This document shows, piece by piece, positions 26,881-39,046 of a DNA stretch of 64,000 nucleotides (the first letter of the stretch is position 1; every line of letters starts with the position of its first letter). Location: assembly GCA_037954235.1 (NCBI GenBank), contig JBBMOA010000006.1, positions 26,942,541-27,006,540 on the forward strand, written 5' to 3'. This DNA comes from Aulostomus chinensis (taxonomy: Eukaryota; Chordata; Actinopteri; Syngnathiformes; Aulostomidae). The notes under the pieces are model-generated. The model ran no database searches. It saw nothing but the letters and a program-made list of their open reading frames with translations, and had not been told where the DNA came from. Made by a program: the position numbers and the translations under genes.

Positions 26881-27190
26881 TCCATCCATTTTCTACCGCT
26901 TATCCTGTTAAGGGTCGCAGGGGGGCTGGAGCCTATCCCAGCAGCCTTCAGGCGAGAGGAGGGGTTCACTCTGGACAGGTCACCAGTCCATCGCAGGGCC
27001 AACACATATAGACAGACAACCACTGGCTCTCCCAGTCACGCCTACGGTCAATTTAGAGTGTCAATCAGCCTCGTCCCCTCTTGATGTCTTTGGACTGTGG
27101 GAGGAAGCTGGAGTACCAGAGAGAACCCACACAGGAACAGGGAGAACATGCGTTTCTCACTGTGAGGCGACAGAGCTAACCACTGCACCA
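26881..27190 (-). mobile_element. tRNA-derived SINE, copy 1, internally deleted
   Basis: On the + strand this copy runs from the tail (CATCCATTTTCTACCGCTTA) through the conserved body (GGCTGGAGCCTATCCCAGCA, then TTTGGACTGTGGGAGGAAGC) to the remains of the tRNA-like head, so the element lies on the - strand. It is flanked by a perfect 11-bp direct repeat, GGATCATTCCA, at 26870-26880 and 27191-27201, which is a convincing target-site duplication. Compared with copies 2 and 3 it lacks the segment containing the B box, and the head is shortened at its outer end. It is therefore unlikely to be transcribed by polymerase III. Confidence 0.85.
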
Positions 27191-27201
27191 GGATCATTCC
27201 A

Positions 27202-28095
27202 AGTTTGAGGAAACAAGTTTATTTGTCATTGTTCTCAGTGAATGCTAATGAGTGGTAGCTGGGAAATGTTAGCAGTAGCTGATCCGTAACACAATATGGA
27301 CACATATTGACATATAGACATTTACTGTATTTGTTAGAATTTCCAAAGTCAGGAGTGGGTAATGGTGAGGGTATATATTTATTTTTATTTACATTTAAAT
27401 CTTTATTCTTCACACAGTTTTCTTTTCAGCAAAATGTAGGCAAGGGTCTCTTCTATCCCACAATGGCTACTAGCAAAAAGACTCGCACATTTTGCTCCGT
27501 GACACCTGAAGTGTCAAGAGTCTCCTGTTTCTCACAATATGCAGATGGAGGTGCGACTGAGTCTTTGAGTAATTAGACCGCATGGCATGTGTGGTATGTG
27601 TCGAGAACTGAGAACCGAAAATTGAAACCGAAGCTTCCCAGCTGATTCTGATCAGCTGATTAGACCGCGCTCCTCTGATGTCTGGTGTGTTTACCAAACA
27701 CTGACTGACATTTCCATCAATCTCACTTCTATTTGAGCTCTTGAACCTGTTAGTTCATCTTGTTTTACTCAGATAGAGAAATAAAAACCCATGATGGGAC
27801 AACTTCATTTGGGTTGATCGGACACCAGCGCCATTTTGGACTGAATACGTTGAGTGGAACAGCATAGAATCACAGTGACAGAATGAGAGAGAGAAAGAGA
27901 GGATGAGGATCATCTTATACACCAGTGGAACTGGGCAGGAACACCCTCCTCCCTGGTTGCACGTGTGCACCAATAAGCAGACAGAGCTGTAGCTGTTTCT
28001 TTTATATTTGTGAACGTTTGGTTTCTCCTCTGTACCTCTCAGCAGGACGCTTGGGGGCAAACAGTCAAGATCATAAGGTGTTGTTGAGATTTAGG

Positions 28096-28097
<2 letters not shown>
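27202..28097. other. Gene-free stretch
   Basis: Nothing recognised between the SINE and the following microsatellite. Confidence 0.55.

Positions 28098-28166
<69 letters not shown>
28098..28166. repeat. (GT)n microsatellite, about 69 bp
   Basis: A pure GT run. Confidence 0.97.
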
Positions 28167-28167
<1 letters not shown>

Positions 28168-28626
28168 ATTGCCTCTGGAATACATTACCTATAACACCTC
28201 TGGCCTATAGAGCTGCAGTAATGTTTTCTTTGCTTAACTATTTTTTTCTATTTTTAGTCTGAATTGGCATTTCTATCTTCTATTCATCACAGCTTGTTCT
28301 TTCTGCAATAAAATCACGAAAACACATTTGCAGAGGCTTTGTTTAGAACCCTTCCATGCTTACACTCCCCTTAATCCCTCCTCACTGAGTTGAAGAGTTG
28401 CATGCATGTTTTGATATTTTATAAGTGTCAGAGAGTGCAATTTTATTCAGTCTAGCAAGTTGTGGCAAGAGTGTTTGGTGTGGCTGCTCAGAACCACCCA
28501 CTCCATGGGTCTTGGTTTGTTGCCTCTCTATGTATGTGTGTTCAAGTGTTTATGTGTGTGTACAGGTTGAGACACGGGCATCTAAACACGGCCTGTTTAC
28601 CTTCAACTGTGTTGAGCAACCACTGA

Positions 28627-28628
<2 letters not shown>

Positions 28629-28660
<32 letters not shown>

Positions 28661-28677
28661 TGTGTGTGTGTGTGTGC
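28629..28677. repeat. Interrupted (GT)n microsatellite
   Basis: GT units with a single AC-containing interruption in the middle. Confidence 0.95.
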
Positions 28678-28679
28678 AT

Positions 28680-31600
28680 GAATGAGTCTGTTGTGGAGAA
28701 TATCCACCCTGAGGCCCGAGGCCAGACAGAAAACAAGCACTTCTGTCAGCGTGTGTCACTGCAGACGAGTGTGATTCACCATCAACATGAGCATAGCATT
28801 CAAACACTTTCAGCTTCCGTTCGCATTGTCAGGTTTCTCAGAACTTCTACAGTTCTAAAAGATTTCCATGAAAGATAATAAGACACTCTGGTTGCAATAG
28901 TGGTTTGGAGAAGACTTCTCTGGGTTCTAGTTCATTTGGGGGAATCGAGAAGGAAATGTTGAAGGAAAAATGTCAGGAATTTCTTTCCTTTCATGTTGTC
29001 ACTTGGTAGGAGTCTTCCAGACCATCGTACATGTGAGGCAGGGCTTGACACTCTCGACTAGTCTGACCTATTCAGATACAAGGAAGAGGTATGAGGTTCG
29101 ATAGGAGCTGGAAACAGCAGTGATCATATCTCCCAAGAGGGCCTCACACTTCACGACACAACCAGGAGGGAAGAGAAGCGTTGACCAGTGGAAAGAGCTG
29201 CATCTCACAGGGTTCAGAGGTCAGCACTTCACTAAAGAGGTCATGTGAGACTGAAGATGGAAAAATGAAGATGAATGAGTGAGTAACTGGATGAACCTCA
29301 GGGTCTCTGCAAGACTGTGAAAGAATGTGAGATAAACAAAGGAGATGAGCTTTCTGTTTCTTGTTTTGTGAGAGAAATATTTGAGGGAATCATTCATTTT
29401 TTAGATGTATGGCATCTCTTTTTCTCATATAAATATGAAAGCATTATGAATTTTGTTAGCATGGCAAAGTTTGTACATGTCTCAGTGTATTTTAGATATA
29501 AATACATTTTTTTAAAGCTTCCTTTGTTCAGGAGAGTTTTTCAGATGTTCTCTGCTGTAAAAATCATCTTTGTCTCTCATTTAAAAGGTTACTTGACAGC
29601 TGCTTTCAACTGGGATTTCATTTCTGTCCTTCAAGTTCGGATTCAAGACAGTGTCAGCTTTTATTCTTAACATCCTATCTGATAGCATTCAAGTATAATA
29701 CAATGTCAGGCAGCTTTAAAACTACCTGGCGGAACCTTTGCCTCCACGTCCTCGTCTGGTTCTACTGCTGTGTTGTAAAAGAATGTCTAAGTTGGTTTGA
29801 GCTTCACATAACCTCCAAGAAATGCATCGGTATTGCATCAGAATCGAATCCATTTGGTCTGGTAACATTTGGAAAGTCTAGAAGAGTCACACAGCTACAT
29901 TATTTAGCCACATTCAAATTAGCATAAATAGCATAAGTCTGCGGTGCACGTGATCCATCCACGGAGCATGCTCAGTATCCCCCAGGCGCAACAGACACAA
30001 ACTCAGACAGATTTGACAGTGATGAGTTTATGAGAGCTGTGATAATTCCTTTTGCGAGTGCTTGAATATGTGGAAAATGTATTAATGAAAAAATGATGCA
30101 CTGTAGCTCTTTAAAACTTTCAATCTTCTTAAATGCTCCAGTTTGATAATCGTAATATCACTTATGTCCCTGAATTGATTATTCTTATTATCACTTTCCT
30201 TCAGCAGCTTGGATCAGTGAGGTCACAACAATATCACATAACTGTCGCGAAAGCTGTGACCAAAAAGCTTGTGATCAATCAGAGCTTGAATAATAAACTC
30301 ACGTCTGATGAGTTTCCTTCGTTGTTTTTAGAAAAGGCCTCAGGAGCGTCTCAGCCAGGATGCTCGGTGAACCGTGAGGTGTCGACACTGCACAGAGAAA
30401 CACGTCAACACCAGTTTGGAGGAAGTGGGAGGTCACCAGGGTGCAGCAAATCCTTGGACTCATGAAGACGCTCTGCTATGAGTTGAATTATTGTGAGACA
30501 AAACTTAATTCAAGAGCTGTAATCCAGTTGTCAGCATCTGCCATCATTAACTATGTCCTTATATTTGCTACATAACCAGGTTGTCATGGAGACTGATCTG
30601 TTGACATGTGAGCTCCATGTATGAATTAACTCAATACAGGCGCTTTAAAAACTCAACCATGAGTTGATATTTAGCAGAACAGAGCATTAAATAATTACAG
30701 AACAATCCCAGTCACTGGATGTGACACTACAATTATATTAACGTCATCTTTTGAGTAAATGTTTGTTTTGTGTCAAGAAAATGATGAGCTATTACCAGGT
30801 GATCGCTCCAAGTCAGGTTTTAACTAAAGATTCATCAGAGCAGCTAAAGAATGAGCATGTTAATGTAAACTCCAGCTTATGGGTTTACACACGCATACAC
30901 ACACACTCTGAAGCTAGGGGAATTCCTTTAATAACATTCAGAACAAAGCACACATGGGTGGTCCACACTTGTCATTATATCCCTGCAGGCGAGGAGGCAA
31001 ACACAAAGCACCATGGGAAAGACGAACTTCCCTGACAGCAGAGCACCAGAGGTGCTGTCAATCTGGCAGAACTCAAGTCGTGAACTTTCTGTGACTTGGA
31101 GATGAAGGTCTGCTGTATCAGAGATTCTTTGGTGAAAATAAATAGAGGGGAATGAATCCCTCTGTCACAGACAAGGAAGTGGCGGCCTGTTTGTTCTTCC
31201 TGCAACGCGGACTGAGGCACTTTGGCGTAATCGCAGCCTGATAAATATTATGTTACTGTGGTGCACTGCTGTCAAACTCAAAATTGTTGCATGCTTTGAG
31301 CTACCTCGGCACTGGTTACACTCAAACCTGAGCAAACACTCTGAGCAAACACACAGAGGTGTTGTCAGAACCCACGACGGGGCTTGTTTACACTCCTGAA
31401 GCCCAGAGCAAAGGGGCCGAGCCCGATCCCTCCGAGTGTCAAGATGAATGCGTCTGAATGGAGATGAATGGGACAAGAAACATAAACAGGTCTTATCTCT
31501 GCCTCCTCTACCCCTGCAGCGACCTCTCCTTGTTTTTACCCCTCTGCAGCTCACTCACAGGGCTGTTTGCTCCCCTGCTGAGCTCCTGGACCACTGTACA

Positions 31601-31763
31601 CTTTGTCCAGTCAATAAATAACACCAAGAGTCAACACACTCACACAAAGCACAGATTGTATCTTTTTTTTTCCCCCTCTGTGTGGAAACTGTTGACACTC
31701 CTGCACCCTGGTATTTGTCTGACAGATATGACTCATGTGCACCAGCCATGACTGGTGACTGTC

Positions 31764-31765
<2 letters not shown>
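28680..31765. other. Gene-free stretch
   Basis: No gene or recognised element. The site at 29949-29966 shares an 18-bp word with a site at 48068-48085 (see findings). Confidence 0.5.

Positions 31766-31816
<51 letters not shown>
31766..31816. repeat. (CA)n microsatellite
   Basis: A pure CA run of about 51 bp. Confidence 0.97.
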
Positions 31817-31818
<2 letters not shown>

Positions 31819-32382
31819 CACCGACATTTTGATGATGTTTCATGCGTATAAACTGTCTCTACATATTTATCGCAGCAGATTATAGATCCACATGTAGGAA
31901 GATAAAGGTCCATGCATGATATGAGTGTAACTGAGCGTGTGAGTAAACACACTCACTCAGATATGTGACGCTCATTCTGGTGTTTACCTACTAGTGAAAT
32001 GTCAGAGGAAGCAGCGTGCAGGTGAATCACTGATTACAGCTGAGAGTGGATGAGCTGCTAGCATGCAAGGCCAACAGCTGTGGAGCCTGGGGGCTCAGTA
32101 AGGAGGTCACAGAGTGTGCATGATACGAGCAATACTTTGACTGAAAAACTCACTCAGGAAACAAAGAGCAACGTAACAGTGATAATAAAAACCAGATTAT
32201 TCAATAATTGAACCACTAAATGCGTCTAACGAGGCTCAGCTCAGTGGAGCTTTCAGTGCAGCTGCATGCCAACAGCTCACTGCTGCTTTACAGGATAACG
32301 TGAACTACAAGGCTGACCAGCTCTCATGAGCCACAATACAGCAACTTAAAATCGCAAGAGAATTATTAAGGTTGCAAAATTC

Positions 32383-32766
32383 CATCCATACATCCATTTT
32401 CTTCCTCTTCATCCTGTTAAAGGTCATGGGGGGGGGGGGGGCTGGAGCCTATCCCAGCAGCTTTCGGGCGAGAGGCGGGGTTCCCCCTGGTCAGGTCACC
32501 AGTCCATCGCAGGGCCAACACATAGAGACAGACAACCACACTCACAGTCACACCTACGGTCAATTTAGAGTATCAATCAGCCTCGTCCCCTCTTGATGTC
32601 TTTGGACTGTGGGAGGAAGCCGGAGTACCAGAGAGAACCCACACAGGAACAGGGAGAACATGGAGACTCACACAGAAAGATCCCGTGCTGGAGCCGGGAC
32701 TCAAACCTAGAACCTTCTTGCTGTGAGGCAACAGTGCTGACCACTGCACCACCGTGCCACCCAGTC
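32383..32766 (-). mobile_element. tRNA-derived SINE, copy 2, near full length
   Basis: This copy has the same family and orientation as copy 1. The tail (CATCCATTTTCTTCCTCTTC) is at the left and the tRNA-like head at the right, ending near GTGCCACCCAGTC. A 9-bp target duplication GCAAAATTC flanks it, at 32374-32382 and 32767-32775. The B box has lost its CpG (GGTTTGAGTCC on the - strand), a typical decay change. A run of about 12 G lies inside the body near 32429. It forms an inverted pair with copy 3. Confidence 0.88.
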
Positions 32767-32978
32767 GCAAAATTCAATTTGATTGATTAAGTGATTACAG
32801 AAAATACAGTACATTAGAAAATAATAAAATGAATCATGACACGTGACCCCATGTGTGGATTTATCTCAATAATGGAATAATTAGAGGATGGTAGCATTTA
32901 AGCCACGTAAGACAAGATTTCAATCTGTACAAGTATTCACACATTAATTAAAAAAACTATTTGCATAGAATATTCTGA

Positions 32979-33364
32979 CAATACGGGCTGCACAGTGGTG
33001 CAGTGGTCAGCACTGTGGCCTCACAGCAAGAAGGTTCCGGGTTCGAGTCCCGGCTCGGGCACGGGATCTTTCTGTGTGGAGTCTCCATGTTCTCCCTGTT
33101 CCTGTGTGGGTTCTCTCTGGTACTCCAGCTTCCTCCCACAGTCCAAAGACATCAAGAGGGGACGAGGCTGATTGATACTCTAAATTGACTGTAGGTGTGA
33201 CTGTGAGTGTGAATGGTTGTTCGTCTCTGTATGTTGGCCCTGTGATGGACTGGTGACCTGTCCAGGGTGAACCCCGCCTTTCGCCCGTTGACACTGGGAT
33301 AGGCTCCACCCCTCTGTGACCCTTAATGTGTAGGAATAAGCGGAAGATGACGATGGATGGATGG
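32979..33364 (+). mobile_element. tRNA-derived SINE, copy 3, near full length with intact A and B boxes
   Basis: The head carries a polymerase III A box TGGTGCAGTGG (32996-33006) and a perfect B box GGTTCGAGTCC (33040-33050), as in tRNA-derived SINEs. The body shares the conserved blocks of copies 1 and 2, and the 3' end is a short GATG/GGAT-type tail ending near 33364. A 7-bp repeat ATTCTGA at 32972-32978 and 33365-33371 may be its target duplication. The intact promoter boxes make this the best preserved of the three copies. It is no protein gene: open frames through it in several directions are shadows. Confidence 0.88.
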
Positions 33365-33371
33365 ATTCTGA

Positions 33372-34040
33372 TTAAAAAAAAAATTAAACATGTACTTGAT
33401 TTGATTTTCTTCTTTCCTTGACAGCCCTAATTTTAATTTTTTTGTTCGCTCAAGTTTTCTGTAATATTCTGGATGGATACGCAAATGACACATTATATCA
33501 TGAAATATGTACAAAAGTTGCTTAAGAAAATCCATCTGAATACTGCATAAAGCTTCAGATTCAGAATTCTTCTCAGTTTGTTGTCATATTAGTGTCAAAG
33601 GTTTTTATTGAGGGGATTTTCAACGTTTCTCTCTTCTCTCCACAAATGAGAAATCGAAGTCATTAATAAAAGGAAATTCCCGTGTCATTTGTAAATCTCT
33701 ATACGTTTTTAGACCAAAGAAAGCAATGAAGGTGAATAATAAAAAAATATATATAATAGATAGCAAAGTGAAAAATTCAATATTATTTTTATTTATTTGT
33801 ATTCACACCATGTACTTGTTTGTTGACACATTTTCACAATTGTTATATTGAGACATGCAAGTGAGTTATTAACCAATTACTTATGCGCTACTATGTATTT
33901 GTACCCAAAACAGACTTAGGATCTAAAATATGTACCTAAAAATGCAGAATGAAGTGGCAAGTTTGAGAGATAAACAATAAATTGGCTCTAGAATTGATTG
34001 GTGTACAACTGAAGAGTTTTCTTGTCTTTCAGGTCCTGGA
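33372..34040. other. AT-rich gene-free stretch
   Basis: Very AT-rich between about 33700 and 33800. Nothing recognised. Confidence 0.55.
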
Positions 34041-34081
34041 TTGACCCTGTTCAGAGGTGAATAACCTCTGAACAGGGTCAA
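34041..34081. repeat. Perfect hairpin, 18-bp arms, 5-nt loop
   Basis: The left arm TTGACCCTGTTCAGAGGT (34041-34058) is the exact reverse complement of the right arm ACCTCTGAACAGGGTCAA (34064-34081), separated by GAATA. Base pairing does not continue outside the arms. No poly-T stretch or gene adjoins it. The stem is shorter and more perfect than a typical microRNA precursor. Confidence 0.95.
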
Positions 34082-35174
34082 GGTCCCTTCAAAGTGAATC
34101 GTCTGAACTGTAGCAGCATCTAGAATAAACCCTCTTTCATACATATTTCTTTTTTTGTCCACTGAAGAGAGATTTTGTGATGAATAATCTCGTTTGTTGG
34201 AAGTATTTGCTGCATGTTGTCCCCTCGACCGCTCCAACTGAGACAAAATGCAAAAAAAACCAACAACAACTGAGAGCAGAATAGGACTAGAAATGTAGGT
34301 GAGGGAATGAATGTGAGTAAGATTCAGGCTTTTTTCTTTTCATAGATGATGCAGCCGTCGTCAGCAGTGAGAGTGCATGGTGTTGCTATCAAACAACAAA
34401 TAGAGGAAGAAGGTTTGAACCATTTCCTCCAAACCAAAGGAAGGTGATTGTTATCTCGGCTTCGCAGCGTTTGGCTCCAGGCCAGACAATGGCGAATGCG
34501 TGCTCTGGCTGATCTCTGGTTTACGTGAGAGGCCAACTTTTACTCTCATCCGGGGTCGTGAAATATAGGTCATGACCAAAAGAATGAGATGGTGAGTACA
34601 AACAGACGAAAGGGGTTTCCTCAGGAGGGCGGCAGGGGTCTTCCAAAGGGACAAAGTGGGAAGTTAGGTCATCTGAGAGGGACTCAGAGCAGAGCCACTG
34701 CTCCTTGGTGTCAAAGGGAAGAGGCTGCAGACAGACCAAGGGTGGAGGGACTATACCTCCACGTTGGTCTGGGAACGCCTCAGAATCCTCCAGTCAGAGC
34801 CGATGTGGCCAGAAAAAAGAAAGTTAAGCAGTTGTAGATGGATGGATGGACGGATGGAGGGAGGGACAGACCATTAAAATCCTGTCACCTCGCAGTCCAA
34901 AAAAGATTCATTTTGTCTCTCTTGTATTACCACCTCAGGGAGGATAACAAACCTGTTTAAATCAGCTGACAGGACAGCAACATCATGTGACCCTTCCGAG
35001 GCAGGAAGTTTGATGGAACGCGTCAAGGGATGAAAGAAATTTGTATGAGTTTAAAATAATGTAACATAAACCCTCAGATGTCATTCTGAAGATGTAAAGA
35101 GGGGGTCCTGTGTCTTCAGCTACTGTGCAGGCTCACAGTTTGCGGCCAGTTGCAGGATGAAAAGCACCCCCCCG

Positions 35175-35176
<2 letters not shown>
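34082..35176. other. Gene-free stretch
   Basis: No gene recognised. A few GGATGGATGGA-type units lie at about 34838-34862. Confidence 0.5.
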
Positions 35177-35221
<45 letters not shown>

Positions 35222-35770
35222 ATTAGAACCAGACGCAGTGGGGCTCCAGAGAAGAAGTGAACTGCACCAAGAGCTGAACGCTGAGGTTTGGTTGGCATAC
35301 TTAAACCCCGCTAAGCCCATCCATCAAAGCTTGTTCATCTCTCCTTTAAAGCAGGTCAGAGGTGTGTATGCATGTGTGTGTTCCAGGGTGTTCATGTGTG
35401 CGTGTGGGTGGGTGCGGTGTCATGTAAGCACACTGAGGTTGTCCCCAAACGACTGGTGTGTGTTTACGTGTGCATTGTGTGAAAGGCAAAGTGGAGAATG
35501 GCCACCTATCTGTGAGGTGGACCAGATCCACGGCTGCGGGTCTGAAGAAGAGCGTTGTGTGTGTTGAAACCACAGTGACGTCCCTGCCGGCTCAAAACAA
35601 GCTCGCCGCCAGAACCGGCCTCTTTGCGGTTTGTTTACATTGAGAGCTATTCCAGACAGCACATGCACACGCCCTCGTGCACGCCACTCTGAACACCTTA
35701 AAAACTGTGAACCACACAGACGAACTCAGTCACATAGGGATGAAATGAGTGTGTGTCTTAGTTGTCTCAT

Positions 35771-35838
<68 letters not shown>

Positions 35839-35939
35839 GCACCTGTAATACCTGCTCTCTTTTCCAGATCCAGTTCACAAAGCTGCCTCGATGATTTCTC
35901 AACACTTTGTGATGAGCCACAGAGGTGTACAGATCAGGA

Positions 35940-35984
<45 letters not shown>

Positions 35985-36241
35985 TGTCTGTGTGTGTCTG
36001 TGTGTGTGTGTGTGTGTGTGTGTCCATTCTCTGTTCTATGTACTTGCTTTGGACAAATGTTTCTCTTTTTATAAAGTCACTTTCAGTGTGCATGTGTGTG
36101 TTTTTTATACCCGTGTGGGATGAGGCGGGGACGTGGGGGTGGTCATAATAAATTAAGTCATAATGGTGGTTAGATAGTCAGTTGTGATCGTCAGGTTTAG
36201 GGGATATGAGTGATGGGTCCCCATGTGGACAGTAATGTCAA

Positions 36242-36316
<75 letters not shown>
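35177..36316. repeat. Cluster of four long CA/GT microsatellites
   Basis: (CA)n lies at 35177-35216 and 35772-35837, interrupted (GT)n at 35941-36023, and (GT)n at 36245-36316. Two are CA and two are GT on the + strand. All open frames of more than 60 residues here are repeat artefacts. Confidence 0.95.
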
Positions 36317-36320
<4 letters not shown>

Positions 36321-36959
36321 AGAGCATGTGTGTGTGAGACAGATTGCCCTTAGAAGGTGAAGGTTGATGGAACACAAAAAAAATGAATCATCAGCAGACA
36401 GCTAGGCGCCCCCCCACCCCCACCCCACCCCTCCAAGTTTGTCTCAAAGCCTCCTGAGATCTCAAAACCCTCAGGAACTGAATCCTGATTGCAAAACTCT
36501 TCAGTCAACCCCCACATGAGGGGGGGTGGCGATTTGGCCGAGTGTCAGAGGTGTCTGCTCCACAAGATCTCCAATCTACTATCTGTTATGGAAAAGGTCA
36601 AAGGTTTTAAAAACAACTGAAGTAAACGTATGACCTTGATAGTCCAACTCACTTCCTGACGATGGAGGAGAAAACATGATGAAAACGTTCAGCCTGGTCA
36701 AGAAAGTTTCCTGTGTTTGTTTGTGGAACTCATGGACCTGCTGACTGCTAAACTAACTCAGCTTTCCTGAAAAATCTACATTTGTTGATGAACAAAGAGA
36801 GCGTATGGATACAAAACATGAGTAGCAGTTTCCTGCATTTACATTTTTAAAGTTATAACTGTCAAATAAAGTTCCCTCATGCGATCATATGTGAACAGGA
36901 AGAAATAGTGTGTAATCCAGCAAGTATCCAGCAAGTGCTCTGAGTAAATATGGAGGTTA

Positions 36960-37370
36960 TAATGTTGTATTTTTAAAAGTAACCAGTTTTCCTCTATTAG
37001 TAAACAATGGTTGCGCTACCATAGTAACAAGAAGTACAACAAGCCGTGTTTTATTAGTCGGTGTGACACTGGTCCTAAATAATAGCACCAAGGAAAGTTC
37101 CCTTTTGGACGGTGAAGAGCGTTCGCACAACAGCAAAACAGACAACGTAATGGCCTCCAGGAATTCTGCTCTGTTTCTGCTGTCAGAATACCGAAAAGTG
37201 ACGAATGACATCATCGCCCACCACGTAAAAAAAACGAAAGGAAGCTCCGAAGGTGAATACTTCAACTGAACACGACGACGACGAACGTCACCCGAGAAGG
37301 ATGACATCACAATCGCCCGACCTAATGGGTGTGACCTGACACCGGAGGGACTGGGAACAGGCATCTCTTA
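36960..37370. other. CpG-retaining block with open frames on both strands
   Basis: About 400 bp are richer in CpG than the surroundings and include GACGACGACGAACG near 37273. Two TGACATCA-type words, similar to CRE/AP-1 half sites, lie near 37206 and 37303. A - frame of 135 codons spans the block and a + frame (Met near 37063 or 37150) overlaps it. No domain or splice support was recognised. Candidates are an old transposon or a distal promoter or enhancer. Confidence 0.2.
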
Positions 37371-37479
37371 TTTTTGTCTCTCACTTGGACTTGATGATTT
37401 ATTGACAAACCAACACAAACACAACTCACAAACTAATTAACTCAATTTATGTTATTTATTAAACGCTGGAAATAAAACA

Positions 37480-37850
37480 ATGTCGTTGGCAGGACTCAGG
37501 ACAGGAGAGTGGCCCTAAATGAACAGCCAAACCTAACAGATGATCCAAAAATGACGGAGACAGCAACGCAACCTAAAATACAACCTCCACTAATGACACA
37601 AGACAAAAAGAGGCGGGCGAACACGACGGGAGCAGGGGGGGGGGGGGGGGGATGATGGGCTGAGAGATGCAAGGCGGAGGAACTTACTGGACACAGGTGA
37701 CCACACAGAAAAACAGACAGACAGGAAGTCACATGAGGAAAATAAGCTTCAAAATAAAATGGGTAGTGATGAAGGGGGAAACCAAAAAGGATCAAATCAA
37801 AACCAAGAACATAAACTGGGGAAACACAGTGGAAATTTAAAAAAAAAATC
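37480..37850. repeat. Probable old dispersed repeat with poly-G run
   Basis: The segment has a purine-rich composition with CAGACAGACAGGAAGTCACA, CTAAATGAACAGCC and a run of 13-15 G near 37636. It recalls degenerate fish DNA-transposon ends, but no terminal repeats could be fixed. Confidence 0.3.
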
Positions 37851-38856
37851 ATTATAATAAAGAGTCTGAAACTTTAAGTCCAAAAGTAAAACGTAACACC
37901 GTCCAGACTGGTCCTGATAATCATTCTCTGCAAATGTTGCCATTTCAAGTGACATTAAACCTGCTTCCCGGTGGGATGTTCCACGTTCTACAGGTATTCC
38001 ACGAGTATTCCCACCTTGGAGAATGGCTCTTTTTATTTCTCCATAAAGCGGAGGTGAATATGTTGCAGGTCTTAAAGCCTCAAGCACGCAAATTAAGTTA
38101 TTACAGTCTAATGTTTTATCTTCTGTAGGCCCTAAACCTTCAAATTTCTAAACAAGTACCTCAAAAGGAATTGTGTCATTTGGTAGAATTTTTAGGTGCA
38201 AAATACCAAGCAGCAATCCACCTTCCAGTGATTCCCGGAGCCGTCTGCTTTGTCACTCAGCACAGCTGCAGACTTGCCTACACCCAGAACAGGCTCATCG
38301 TATGCGCCCAGGTGTTGGGTGCTTGATGTGTACCAGCCTGATTGCCAGAGTGCCTGAAGACCAACGTAATGGGCTCTTGAAGACAGGCACCATGACACCA
38401 AAACACACCTGACATGGGGAACACCAGTAAAACACCCAGCGCCGTTCTACGACTTCCTGCTGCGGCTTCCAAACAATAACACAGGAAAAACAATCCTCCG
38501 TAAACAAGTTTGCAGCTGCACATGCTTAACAGGCTGAACACACTTATTTAAGTTGTTATGAGAGCTGAGGAACCAAAAAAAAAACATCACATATGATTTC
38601 CTGGCAATCTGTGCTAATCACCAGAGAGAGCTGCTGGACCATCAAAGATACAATCAAACTCTTAAAGACACACACACTCGGTCCTGCGCAGCTCTGCACC
38701 GGCTCGTATTTGTGCTCTCTGATTTCCTGTCTGGCAGACCTGCTGTTTGTATGAGCGGAGGAGCAGACATGATGTGAAGGGAACATCAACAAGGATTCTT
38801 TCAGCTCGCTGGGATGAACGCTGTCGGCTTTGTCTGCTGCTGCCTTTACAGAATAA

Positions 38857-38921
<65 letters not shown>

Positions 38922-38994
38922 CATTCAGTAAGTGGTGGATGCTCAACGTCTCCACCCACCTCCACCCAACCCTGAAATACACCAGGCAGAGTGG

Positions 38995-39046
<52 letters not shown>

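Noticed and set aside
33001..33075. Possible tRNA gene at the perfect B box
   Set aside because: It is the tRNA-like head of a SINE. The cloverleaf acceptor stem and anticodon arm are not intact, and the SINE body follows.
32573..33309. Several open frames of 60-100 codons around 32.6-33.3 kb
   Set aside because: They lie wholly inside SINE copies 2 and 3 with target duplications, and the same peptides recur in both copies.
34041..34081. microRNA precursor
   Set aside because: The 18-bp perfect stem with a 5-nt loop is too short for a Drosha/Dicer substrate, and no flanking pairing extends it.
35749..36123. Open frames of Thr-His or Cys-Val repeats over CA/GT tracts (also near 3.8, 4.9, 8.9, 28.1, 31.8, 38.9 and 42.8 kb)
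   Set aside because: They are translations of dinucleotide microsatellites, without any non-repetitive coding support.
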